Assembly: GCA_016861105.1 (NCBI GenBank)
Contig: BOKS01000007.1
Location: 62,001 to 126,000 of the forward strand
Reading direction: 5' to 3'
DNA length: 64,000 bases
From: Betaproteobacteria bacterium
GTDB lineage: Bacteria > Pseudomonadota > Gammaproteobacteria > Burkholderiales > Casimicrobiaceae
Of the stretch, positions 26,680 through 33,205 are shown piece by piece; position 1 is the stretch's first letter, and each line of letters starts with the position of its first letter. The notes below the pieces were generated by a model. That model was not told where the DNA came from. It did no database searches and saw only the letters and a program-made list of their open reading frames with translations. The translations under genes and the position numbers were made by a program.

Positions 26680-28875
26680 ATGCGGGAGGACGGTCGAGCG
26701 TCGGGCGAGCGGACGTACCTGGACGTCGGGGCAGGCGACCCCGAGGCGCCCGCGAACGCCATCCCCAACGTCCTCGCCAACCTCGTCGAGACGGAGACGT
26801 GGCGCAACTCGGCCACGGTGATCGTCGCGCTGCTGATGACCGGGTTGGGCTGGTGGGCCTACCACGGCGTGCGCGACGCGATGGCGCGCACCCAGGCCGC
26901 CGGCCTCGATGCCATCCTGGGCACGGTGGTGCGCGGGATCGACGTCTGGGTGAACGAATACCGGCTCGAGGTGACGCGCATCGCCGGCCATCCTGCCGTC
27001 GCCGAGCGCGCGGTGCGGCTCGCGGTCGCGGCGCGTACGAGCGTGCCGGCGGCGTGCGGCATGCACGAGGACGACGAACTGCGCGAGGCGGTGCCGAGGC
27101 TCGCGCAGTCCGCCGACATCGTCGCGTTCGCCGTCCTCGACCGCGAGGGCCGGCTCCTCGCGACGAATCTGCCGACGCCCTGCGGCGAGCGCATCCGCGC
27201 TCCCGAGTTCCGTCAGCGGCTCGACCGCGCGCTCGACGGCGCGCAGCAGTTCGTCGCGCCGCGCCCCGACCCGCAGCTCGTCTACGAGTCGGCGCGCAAC
27301 GGCGGGCGGCGTCCGCTCGCCTGGGAGCTGGCGCCGGTGCGCGGGACCGATGGCTCCGTGGTCGCCGTGCTCGGCCTCGGCGTGCTCGCCGACCGCGAGT
27401 TCGCGCGCCTGTTCGCCTCGGCGCGTGCCGGCGGCACGACCGAGGCGTACGCGTTCGGCGAGGACGCCGTGCTGGTGACGTCGACGAACTTCGCGAACGA
27501 CCTCGTGGAAACCGGCGTCTATCGCAGCCCCACCGGCTCGGCCGTGTTCGTCGTGCCGGTCCGCGATCCGGGCGGCGATCTCACGACCGGGCATCGGCCG
27601 CGCCTCGAGCCCGCAGCGCGGCCGCTCACGCAGGCCGCGGCGCTGGCGATCGCCGCGAAGTCCAAGGCCGAGAGCGACCAGCGCGGCACGATCCTCGAGC
27701 CGTATCGCAGCTACACGGGCCGCGAAGTGCTGGGCGCCTGGCGCTGGCTGCCGGCCTACGACCTCGGCGTCGTCGCCGAGCGCGGCGTCGACGAGGCCTT
27801 CGCGGCGCTGCGCTACCTGCGCATCGCGTTCGCCGTCATCGGCGGGTTCATCCTCATCTCGATCGTCGCCGCCGTCTGGTCGGGCACGTCGATCGCCCGG
27901 CTGCAGCGCCAGTTCGGCCGCCTGCAGCGCCTCGGCGCCTACACGCTGGAGCGCGAGATCAGCGAGGGCGGCATGGCGAAGATCTACCTGGCGCGCCACT
28001 CGCTGCTCAAGCGCCCCACGGCCGTCAAGGTGCTGAAGAAGACGATCGGCTCGGACGAGTTCGTGCACCGCTTCGAGCGCGAGGTGCAGCTCGCGAGCCA
28101 GCTGCGCCACCCGAACACCGTGCAGATCTACGACTTCGGCCGCACGCGCGACGGCCAGCCCTACTACGTGATGGAGTACCTGAACGGCGTGACGCTGACC
28201 GAGCTGGTCAACGACGCCGGGCCGGTGCCGCCGGGCCGCACGATCCACATCCTGCGGCAGGTCGCGGCGGCCCTGCGGGAGGCCCACCTGCTCGGCCTCG
28301 TGCACCGCGACGTCAAGCCGGACAACATCATGCTGTGCCGGCGCGGCGAGGACGACTTCATCAAGCTGCTCGACTTCGGGCTGGTCAAGGACATCGAGAG
28401 CGAGCAGACGCGCGACGTGACCAAGCAGATGCGCATCCTCGGCACGCCGCGCTACATGTCGCCGGAACGCATCCGCAACCCGGCGGACGTCGACGCGCGC
28501 TCCGACCTCTACGCGCTGGGCGCCGTCGGCTACTTCCTGCTGACCGGTCGGCACCTCTTCGACAGCGACGACAGTGCGGACGTCGGGCAGCAGGTGCTGC
28601 ACGCGCCGGCGCCCCGGGTCTGCGCATCGGCGCCCGCGGTGCCGGAGGCGCTCGACGCCCTGATCGCGGCCTGCCTCGAGAAGGAGCCGGCGCGACGGCC
28701 GCCGTCGGCGCAGGCGTTCATCGAGGCGCTCGACCGCATCGCCGGCCCGCTCGCGTGGACGCAGCGCGACGCGACGGCGTGGTGGGAGGACTACGAGGCG
28801 CGGCGCAAGGCGGCGGCCGCAACGCCGCCAGCGACGCAGGCGGCGGCCCGCGAGAAGAGCGGCACGGCGGCCTGA
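26680..28875 (+). CDS. Membrane serine/threonine kinase with extracytoplasmic sensor region
   Basis: A 731-residue protein. A first membrane helix (SATVIVALLMTGLGWWAYHGV, about 43-63) is followed by roughly 315 residues that should face the periplasm and resemble a double-Cache sensor (AVLDREGRLLATNLPTP, WRWLPAYDLGVVAERGVDEA). A second helix (about 380-402) leads to a Hanks-type kinase domain. Kinase hallmarks are ISEGGMAKIYLARH, AVKVLKK, HRDVKPDN (His542) and LLDFGLVKD. The order sensor-TM-kinase is the reverse of PknB-type kinases. Stop and small-ORF stop share one hairpin at 28869-28909. Confidence 0.92.
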   Translation: MREDGRASGERTYLDVGAGDPEAPANAIPNVLANLVETETWRNSATVIVALLMTGLGWWAYHGVRDAMARTQAAGLDAILGTVVRGIDVWVNEYRLEVTRIAGHPAVAERAVRLAVAARTSVPAACGMHEDDELREAVPRLAQSADIVAFAVLDREGRLLATNLPTPCGERIRAPEFRQRLDRALDGAQQFVAPRPDPQLVYESARNGGRRPLAWELAPVRGTDGSVVAVLGLGVLADREFARLFASARAGGTTEAYAFGEDAVLVTSTNFANDLVETGVYRSPTGSAVFVVPVRDPGGDLTTGHRPRLEPAARPLTQAAALAIAAKSKAESDQRGTILEPYRSYTGREVLGAWRWLPAYDLGVVAERGVDEAFAALRYLRIAFAVIGGFILISIVAAVWSGTSIARLQRQFGRLQRLGAYTLEREISEGGMAKIYLARHSLLKRPTAVKVLKKTIGSDEFVHRFEREVQLASQLRHPNTVQIYDFGRTRDGQPYYVMEYLNGVTLTELVNDAGPVPPGRTIHILRQVAAALREAHLLGLVHRDVKPDNIMLCRRGEDDFIKLLDFGLVKDIESEQTRDVTKQMRILGTPRYMSPERIRNPADVDARSDLYALGAVGYFLLTGRHLFDSDDSADVGQQVLHAPAPRVCASAPAVPEALDALIAACLEKEPARRPPSAQAFIEALDRIAGPLAWTQRDATAWWEDYEARRKAAAATPPATQAAAREKSGTAA

Positions 28876-28909
28876 CGCGGGGCGCAGGCCGCCGCCCCGG
28901 CGTCAGGCC
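28869..28909. terminator. Bidirectional hairpin containing both convergent stop codons
   Basis: GGCCTGACGC pairs perfectly with GCGTCAGGCC (10 bp), and an inner GGGGCG/CGCCCC stem adds 6 bp around an 8-nt loop with one bulged G. The kinase TGA (28873-28875) and the TGA of the minus-strand 22-residue ORF (28903-28905) sit opposite each other in the stem. It can serve as a terminator for both transcripts. Confidence 0.7.
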
Positions 28910-28971
28910 TTCGGCTTCTTCGGCTGCTTGGGCTTCTTGGGTTCCTTGCGCTGGCGGTCGCGATTTCCCAT
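28903..28971 (-). CDS. 22-residue Lys/Pro-rich small protein
   Basis: This ORF is too short for the supplied track. ATG at 28971 encodes MGNRDRQRKEPKKPKQ and then PKKPKA before TGA. GAAGGAG lies 7 bp upstream of the ATG, a near-ideal RBS. The peptide has ten basic residues of 22 and regular KKP/KQP steps, so it is strongly cationic and unstructured. It could bind nucleic acid or an acidic surface. It is convergent with the kinase gene; whether it is a kinase substrate is unknown (it has no Ser or Thr). Confidence 0.6.
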   Translation of the reverse strand: MGNRDRQRKEPKKPKQPKKPKA

Positions 28972-29074
28972 CGATGGCTCCTTCGTCGTGCGCGGCGCCG
29001 GGACGGGCCGCATGGCGGGCGACATGGTGCGCCGACGCCGCGCGCCGCGCAAGACGCGCACACGCGTCGCAGCC

Positions 29075-29812
29075 TCATCGCGCGCCCGCGCGCTCGAGGA
29101 TCTCCACCATGCGCCGGTGGCCGCGCGCCTTCGCGAGCGCCAGCGGCGTACGGCCGCCGCGGTCGGCGAGATCGACGTTCGCGCCGGCGGCGACCAGCGC
29201 CTGCAGCGTCGCCACGTGCGCCGGCCCGCCGTCGCCGAGCACGATCGACTCGATCAGCGCGGTCCAGCCGAGGTTGTTCACGTGGTCGAGCGGCGCGCCG
29301 GCGCGGATCAGGCGCCGCACGACGTCCGCGTGCCCGAGGTGCGCCGCGGCGATCAGCGCGGTGCCGTCGTAGCGGCTCGTGACGTTGCGCGGGCTGCAGC
29401 CCAGCGCGAGGCCGGCCTCGAGCGCGGGCAGGTCGTTGGCGACGGCGGCGATGGTCACGACGTCGTAGCGGTCGCCTTCGAGCGCGTCGGGATCCGCCCC
29501 GGCCGCGACCAGGGCGCGCATGGCGTCGACGTGCCCGCCGAACGCGGCGACGTGCAGCGGCGTGCGGCCGTGGCCGTCGCGCGCGTCGACGCGCTCGCCC
29601 GCGGCGGCGAGCTGCGCGATCAGCTTCGCGTCGCCGCGCGCAGCGGCTGCGAAGAGCCCCCGATAGGCGGCGACCTCGGCGCGGTCGGGTGCGCGCTGCG
29701 CCGAGGCGCCGGGCGCGGTCACGGACAGCGCGAGCGCGGCGAGCACTGCCAGCAGCGCGCGGGCGGGTGTCGAGGCGACCCGCCTGCGGCGCGGCCGCGA
29801 ATCGCGTACCAT
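29075..29812 (-). CDS. Exported ankyrin-repeat protein
   Basis: A 245-residue protein. A signal peptide (ARALLAVLAALALSVTAPGASA) is followed by about five ankyrin units, the clearest being DGHGRTPLHVAAFGGHVDAMRAL and DRGGRTPLALAKARGHRRMVEIL. Ankyrin units mediate protein contacts; exported bacterial ones often work near periplasmic enzymes. The start ATG 29812 is only 6 bp from the divergent pseudoprotease start at 29819, and both lie in the palindrome CATCGATCGATG. The long ORF to 31648 in the track is an upstream artefact. Confidence 0.85.
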   Translation of the reverse strand: MVRDSRPRRRRVASTPARALLAVLAALALSVTAPGASAQRAPDRAEVAAYRGLFAAAARGDAKLIAQLAAAGERVDARDGHGRTPLHVAAFGGHVDAMRALVAAGADPDALEGDRYDVVTIAAVANDLPALEAGLALGCSPRNVTSRYDGTALIAAAHLGHADVVRRLIRAGAPLDHVNNLGWTALIESIVLGDGGPAHVATLQALVAAGANVDLADRGGRTPLALAKARGHRRMVEILERAGAR

Positions 29813-29818
29813 CGATCG

Positions 29819-30838
29819 ATGCGGGCCCGCGAGCGGCCCGCCGACCTGCGCAGGATCCGCGTCGTGTCCGCTCCCGATCGCTGGGCGTTTCCGCCCGAGC
29901 TGCAGCCGCGGCCCGAGGACGTCGCGTTCGACCTCGCCGGCGCGCTGGATGCCATCGTGACGGTGCATGCGGAGATTCCGGACGACGCGTTCACCGCCGG
30001 CATCCTGGGCACCGAGCGGATGGGAAGCGGCGTGGCGATCCGCGACGACGGCCTGATCCTCACGATCGGCTACCTCGTCACCGAGGCCGACACCCTGTGG
30101 CTCACCGACAACCGCGGGCGCGTGGTGCCGGGCCACCCGCTGGCCGTCGATTTTGCAACGGGCTTCGCCCTGGTACAACCGCTGGACCGGCTGCAGGCGA
30201 AGCCGCTGCCGCGCGGCCCGGCCGCGGGGCTGCTGCCGGGCGACGCGGTCTACGTGCTCGGCCGCGGCGGGATCGGGCACACACTGGCGGGCGAGGTCTA
30301 CGCGAAGCGCGAGTTCGCCGGCTACTGGGAGTACCTGCTCGACGAGGCGATCTTCACCACGCCGATGCATCCGGAGTGGAGCGGCGCGGCGCTGCTCGAC
30401 GACCGGGGTCGGCTGTGCGGCATCGGCTCGCTGTTCCTGCAGGAGCAGTCCGGCGACGAGCAGGTCCGCGGCAACATGTTCGTGCCCATCGACCTGCTCG
30501 CGCCGATCGAGGAGGACCTCGCGCGCCTCGGCCGCGCGCGGCGCCCGCCGCGGCCGTGGCTCGGTCTCTACATCGCCGAAGCCGACGGGCGGCTGGTCGT
30601 GCAGGGGCTGGTCAAGAACGGCCCGGCGTTCGCTGCCGGCGTGCGCCTCGGGGATGCGATCGTCGAGGTCGCGGGGCGCAAGGTCGGCCGTCTCGCCGAC
30701 TGCTATCGCATGATCTGGGCCCAGGGCCCGGCGGGCGCGCACGTGCCGCTCGGCGTCGCGCGCGGCGGTGCGACGCTCGAGGTGTCGGTGGCGTCCGGCA
30801 ACCGCGAGGACTACCTCCGCAAGCCCTCGCTGCAGTGA
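29819..30838 (+). CDS. S1C trypsin-like pseudoprotease with PDZ domain
   Basis: A 339-residue protein with a DegP-like barrel and a C-terminal PDZ domain (residues of about 240-325, VVQGLVKNGPAFAAGVRLGDAIVEVAG). The catalytic residues are eroded. The His motif reads GLILTIGYLV, with Tyr85 where His is expected. The Asp motif reads DFATGFALVQ, with Gly115. Only the Ser region remains (EWSGAALLD, Ser188). It should therefore bind rather than cut protein. There is no signal peptide from this start, so a cytoplasmic location is likely unless the start is wrong; a GTG at 29864-29866 is an alternative. It is divergent from the ankyrin gene. Confidence 0.8.
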   Translation: MRARERPADLRRIRVVSAPDRWAFPPELQPRPEDVAFDLAGALDAIVTVHAEIPDDAFTAGILGTERMGSGVAIRDDGLILTIGYLVTEADTLWLTDNRGRVVPGHPLAVDFATGFALVQPLDRLQAKPLPRGPAAGLLPGDAVYVLGRGGIGHTLAGEVYAKREFAGYWEYLLDEAIFTTPMHPEWSGAALLDDRGRLCGIGSLFLQEQSGDEQVRGNMFVPIDLLAPIEEDLARLGRARRPPRPWLGLYIAEADGRLVVQGLVKNGPAFAAGVRLGDAIVEVAGRKVGRLADCYRMIWAQGPAGAHVPLGVARGGATLEVSVASGNREDYLRKPSLQ

Positions 30839-30903
30839 GGCGGCGCCCGCCCGCGGCCCGCTGCGCGCGAACCTGCCGTCCGGCGCGCGGCCGCGGAGTT
30901 CGG

Positions 30904-31362
30904 CTACCCGGCACCGGCGGCCAGGCGGCCGCGCTGCTTCGCCGCGACGTAGGACGCGTGCGGCAGGTGCAGCAGGTCGGCGATCTTGCGGATGACGTGC
31001 ATCTCGTGCGCGGACACGGACGCGTCGGCCCAGGCGACGCGCCACATCAGCTCGACGATGCGCTCCTTGCGCGCGACGTCGTAGTGCCGGTTGATCAGCG
31101 ACGTGAACTGGTAGTAGCCGACGGCCTCGCGCACCTCGTCCTCGGCCATCGCGACCAGCGCCTGCGCCTCGTCGTCGGCGAGCCCGAACTTGTCGGTGAC
31201 GGCCCGCAGCACGGTCGCGCGCTCGTCCTGGTCCACGCCGTCGAGGCGCATCACCTCGACCAGCAGCGCGGCCGTCGCGAGCTCGAGCTGGCGCTCCTCG
31301 CCCATCCCGACGACGGGCGAGGCGAGCTGCTGGTCGAAGAAGCGGCGGATGGAGTCGAGCAT
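30904..31362 (-). CDS. TerB family protein
   Basis: A 152-residue all-helical protein of the TerB/DjlA-N fold: LATAALLVEVMRLDGVDQDERATVL and ERIVELMWRVAWADASVSAHEMHVIRKIADLLHL are the two metal-binding-type helical pairs, with conserved acidic residues. TerB domains bind divalent ions; isolated TerB proteins in proteobacteria are of unknown role and do not by themselves imply tellurite resistance. ATG 31362 (MLDSIRRFFDQQL) is the usual start in this family. The track ORF extends upstream without support. Confidence 0.85.
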   Translation of the reverse strand: MLDSIRRFFDQQLASPVVGMGEERQLELATAALLVEVMRLDGVDQDERATVLRAVTDKFGLADDEAQALVAMAEDEVREAVGYYQFTSLINRHYDVARKERIVELMWRVAWADASVSAHEMHVIRKIADLLHLPHASYVAAKQRGRLAAGAG

Positions 31363-31551
31363 GGACGAAGTCGACGGTGCGCGCGCCCGCCGGCGAGCGG
31401 GACGGGACGCCTGCGCGAAGGCCGAGGAGTGTAGACCAGCCGGCGTCCGTCGAGTTTCGTCGCCGCGGGAACTGCGCCCGCCGGCGGCGGGATGCTCGCG
31501 CGGGGGCGCGGTTGCACCTATCCTTGGCGCTTTGCGACCGGAGGCGCGCCG

Positions 31552-32424
31552 ATGGCTCCGAAGGTGGACGAACGCATCCTGCGGCTGTTCGACGAGTACA
31601 CGCACGCGCCGCAGTCGCGGCGGGTGTTCCTCGAGCGGCTGACCTCACTGGCGGGGGGCACGGCGGCCGCCGCGGCGGTGCTGGCGCTGCTCGACAGCGA
31701 CTACGCGCACGCCGCGGTCGCGGCGGACGACGCCCGCATCGTCGCGTCGCGCGTGTCCTATCCTGCGCCCGGCGGCACGATCGGCGGCTATCTCGTGCTG
31801 CCGAAGGATGCGCCGCCGCGCCGCGGCGGCGTCGTCGTCGTGCACGAGAACCGCGGGCTCACGCCGCACATCGAGGACGTCGCGCGGCGCACGGCGCTCG
31901 CCGGGTTCAACGCGCTCGCCGTCGACCTGCTGGCGCCGCACGGGGGAACGCCGCCGGACGAGGACAAGGGGCGCGAGCTCTTCGCGGCGAAGGTCGACCG
32001 CGGCCGCGCCTGGCAGGACGTCGCGCCGGCGGTCTCGCTGCTCGCCGCGCGCGACGAGGGCAACGGCAAGGTCGGCGCGATGGGCTTCTGCTTCGGCGGC
32101 GGCGTGGTGAACGACCTCGCCGTGAACGTGCCCGCGCTCGCCGCGGGCGTCGTGTTCTACGGCCGCGCGCCCAGTCCCGCCGATGCCGCGCGCATCCGCG
32201 CCGCGATGCTGCTGCACTACGCGGGCAACGACCCCGGCATCAACGCCGGCATGGCCGGCTACGAGGCCGCGCTGAAGGCTGCGGGCGTGCGCCACGAGCA
32301 GCACGTCTACGCCGGCGCGCAGCACGCGTTCCACAACGACACCAGCGCCGCGCGCTACGACAAGGCCGCCGCCGAGCTGGCGTGGTCGCGGACCGTGGCC
32401 TTCCTGCGCCGCGAGCTCGCCTGA
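31552..32424 (+). CDS. Dienelactone hydrolase family protein, Tat-exported
   Basis: A 290-residue alpha/beta hydrolase of the carboxymethylenebutenolidase family. The N terminus has a Tat-like signal (SRRVFLERLTSLAGGTAAAAAVLALL). The nucleophile is Cys in GFCFGG, acid Asp is in YAGNDPGIN, and His is in GAQHAFHND. DLH enzymes open cyclic dienelactones in chlorocatechol breakdown, but exported paralogues of this kind are widespread and hydrolyse undefined esters. ATG 31552 is 11 bp after GGAGGCG. The gene is followed by a cluster of REP-like repeats. Confidence 0.9.
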   Translation: MAPKVDERILRLFDEYTHAPQSRRVFLERLTSLAGGTAAAAAVLALLDSDYAHAAVAADDARIVASRVSYPAPGGTIGGYLVLPKDAPPRRGGVVVVHENRGLTPHIEDVARRTALAGFNALAVDLLAPHGGTPPDEDKGRELFAAKVDRGRAWQDVAPAVSLLAARDEGNGKVGAMGFCFGGGVVNDLAVNVPALAAGVVFYGRAPSPADAARIRAAMLLHYAGNDPGINAGMAGYEAALKAAGVRHEQHVYAGAQHAFHNDTSAARYDKAAAELAWSRTVAFLRRELA

Positions 32425-32437
32425 GATTCGGGAGTTC

Positions 32438-32560
32438 GGGGTCAGGGACGGGAATTCGGGATCAGAGACATAGGCGGCTCCGACCCAGAGCCGTCTCTGA
32501 CCCCGAATTCCCGAAGATGACGGCTCTGACCCCGTAGTGCGTCGGGTCAGAGACGGCGCC
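32438..32560. repeat. REP-like GGGGTCAGAG cluster after the hydrolase gene
   Basis: Five partial or complete copies occur in about 120 bp. Forward copies start at 32438 (GGGGTCAGGGACGG), 32458 (GGGATCAGAGAC) and about 32544 (GGGTCAGAGACGG). Reverse copies end at 32504 (CCGTCTCTGACCCC) and span 32513-32533. The last is an exact reverse complement of the element at 73-93. Inverted neighbours can fold as hairpins and could end transcription between the convergent hydrolase and CBS genes. Confidence 0.75.
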
Positions 32561-32573
32561 GACCCGCGGCCGC

Positions 32574-32951
32574 TCAGGCGGCCATCTCGACGAAGCGCTT
32601 GAAGATGTCGCTCTCGGTGATGATGCCGACGACCTCGCCGTTCTCGACGACCGGCAGGCCGCCGATGCGCAGCTCGAGCATCGTGCGCGCCACCTGCTGC
32701 AGCGTCATGTCGGGCGTGGCGGTGACGACGTTGTGCGTCATGATGTCGGCGAGCTCCACGTGCGCGCCCGCGAAGCGCGTCGCGGCGATCAGCAGGTCGC
32801 GCTCGACGACGATCCCCGCGAGCTTTGCCTGCGCGTCGAGCACCGGCAGGCGGCGCAACCGCTTCTCCTGCATGCGGGCGAGGGCCTGGTGCAGGTCGGC
32901 ATCCTGGCGGATCGTCACTGCCGGGGACGACATGCGCGAGCGGACGAGCAT
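32574..32951 (-). CDS. CBS-domain pair protein
   Basis: A 125-residue protein made only of two CBS motifs: SSPAVTIRQDADLHQALARM and HNVVTATPDMTLQQVARTML, each ending with the LPVV/IVVERD-type core (GIITESDIFKRF). CBS pairs bind adenine nucleotides and sense energy state. The RBS AAGGAGG is well placed before ATG 32951. It is divergent from feoB, and the gap contains an FNR-like site, so oxygen-linked expression is possible. Confidence 0.92.
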   Translation of the reverse strand: MLVRSRMSSPAVTIRQDADLHQALARMQEKRLRRLPVLDAQAKLAGIVVERDLLIAATRFAGAHVELADIMTHNVVTATPDMTLQQVARTMLELRIGGLPVVENGEVVGIITESDIFKRFVEMAA

Positions 32952-33118
32952 CGCAATCCTCCTTCGTGCGGCCGTGCGGGTGCGGCCTCGTGTCGATGCG
33001 TCGGATTATGGAATCGGCGCCGGCGCGCGGGGCGGAAGCCCGCGCCTTCGTTGACTGGACACAACGTTTTCCGGCGCGCCCGCCCGTCGTTGCCGGAATT
33101 GCCGGGAGATGCGCGGAC

Positions 33119-33140
33119 GCGCTTGACGCGCGTCAAGCGC
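33119..33140. promoter_or_regulatory. FNR/Anr-like palindrome TTGACGCGCGTCAA
   Basis: A perfect 22-bp palindrome whose core TTGA-n6-TCAA (33123-33136) fits the half-sites of FNR, Anr and FixK. It lies 60-70 bp upstream of the likely feoB transcription start and about 180 bp upstream of the divergent CBS gene. feo operons are FNR-activated in several proteobacteria. GC-rich centre bases make the match imperfect to TTGAT-n4-ATCAA. Confidence 0.6.
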
Positions 33141-33180
33141 GCGGCGCACCGCAGTTGCGCGGCGCGGGCGTTCTGCTAGC

Positions 33181-33205
33181 ATGAACAAGAATCATTCTTG
33201 TTCAT
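33181..33205. promoter_or_regulatory. Fur-like 25-bp palindrome at the feoB start
   Basis: ATGAACAAGAAT-c-ATTCTTGTTCAT is a perfect 12-1-12 palindrome. Its centre CAAGAATCATTCTTG has the 7-1-7 form of a Fur box and shares AAT-n-ATT with the consensus. It overlaps the ATG at 33204 and a possible extended -10 (TGCTAGCAT) at 33174-33182, so binding would block the promoter. Confidence 0.6.

Noticed and set aside
30904-31362. Tellurite resistance gene
   Set aside because: A lone TerB-fold protein without other ter genes does not support that function.
31377-32537. 386-residue plus-strand ORF overlapping the dienelactone hydrolase
   Set aside because: It is a frame shadow. Its C terminus (KMTALTP) is only the translated REP element.
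32438-32560. Possible CRISPR array from the closely spaced repeats
   Set aside because: Copies differ in direction, length and spacing, and no spacers of constant size or cas genes are present. They belong to the dispersed REP family.
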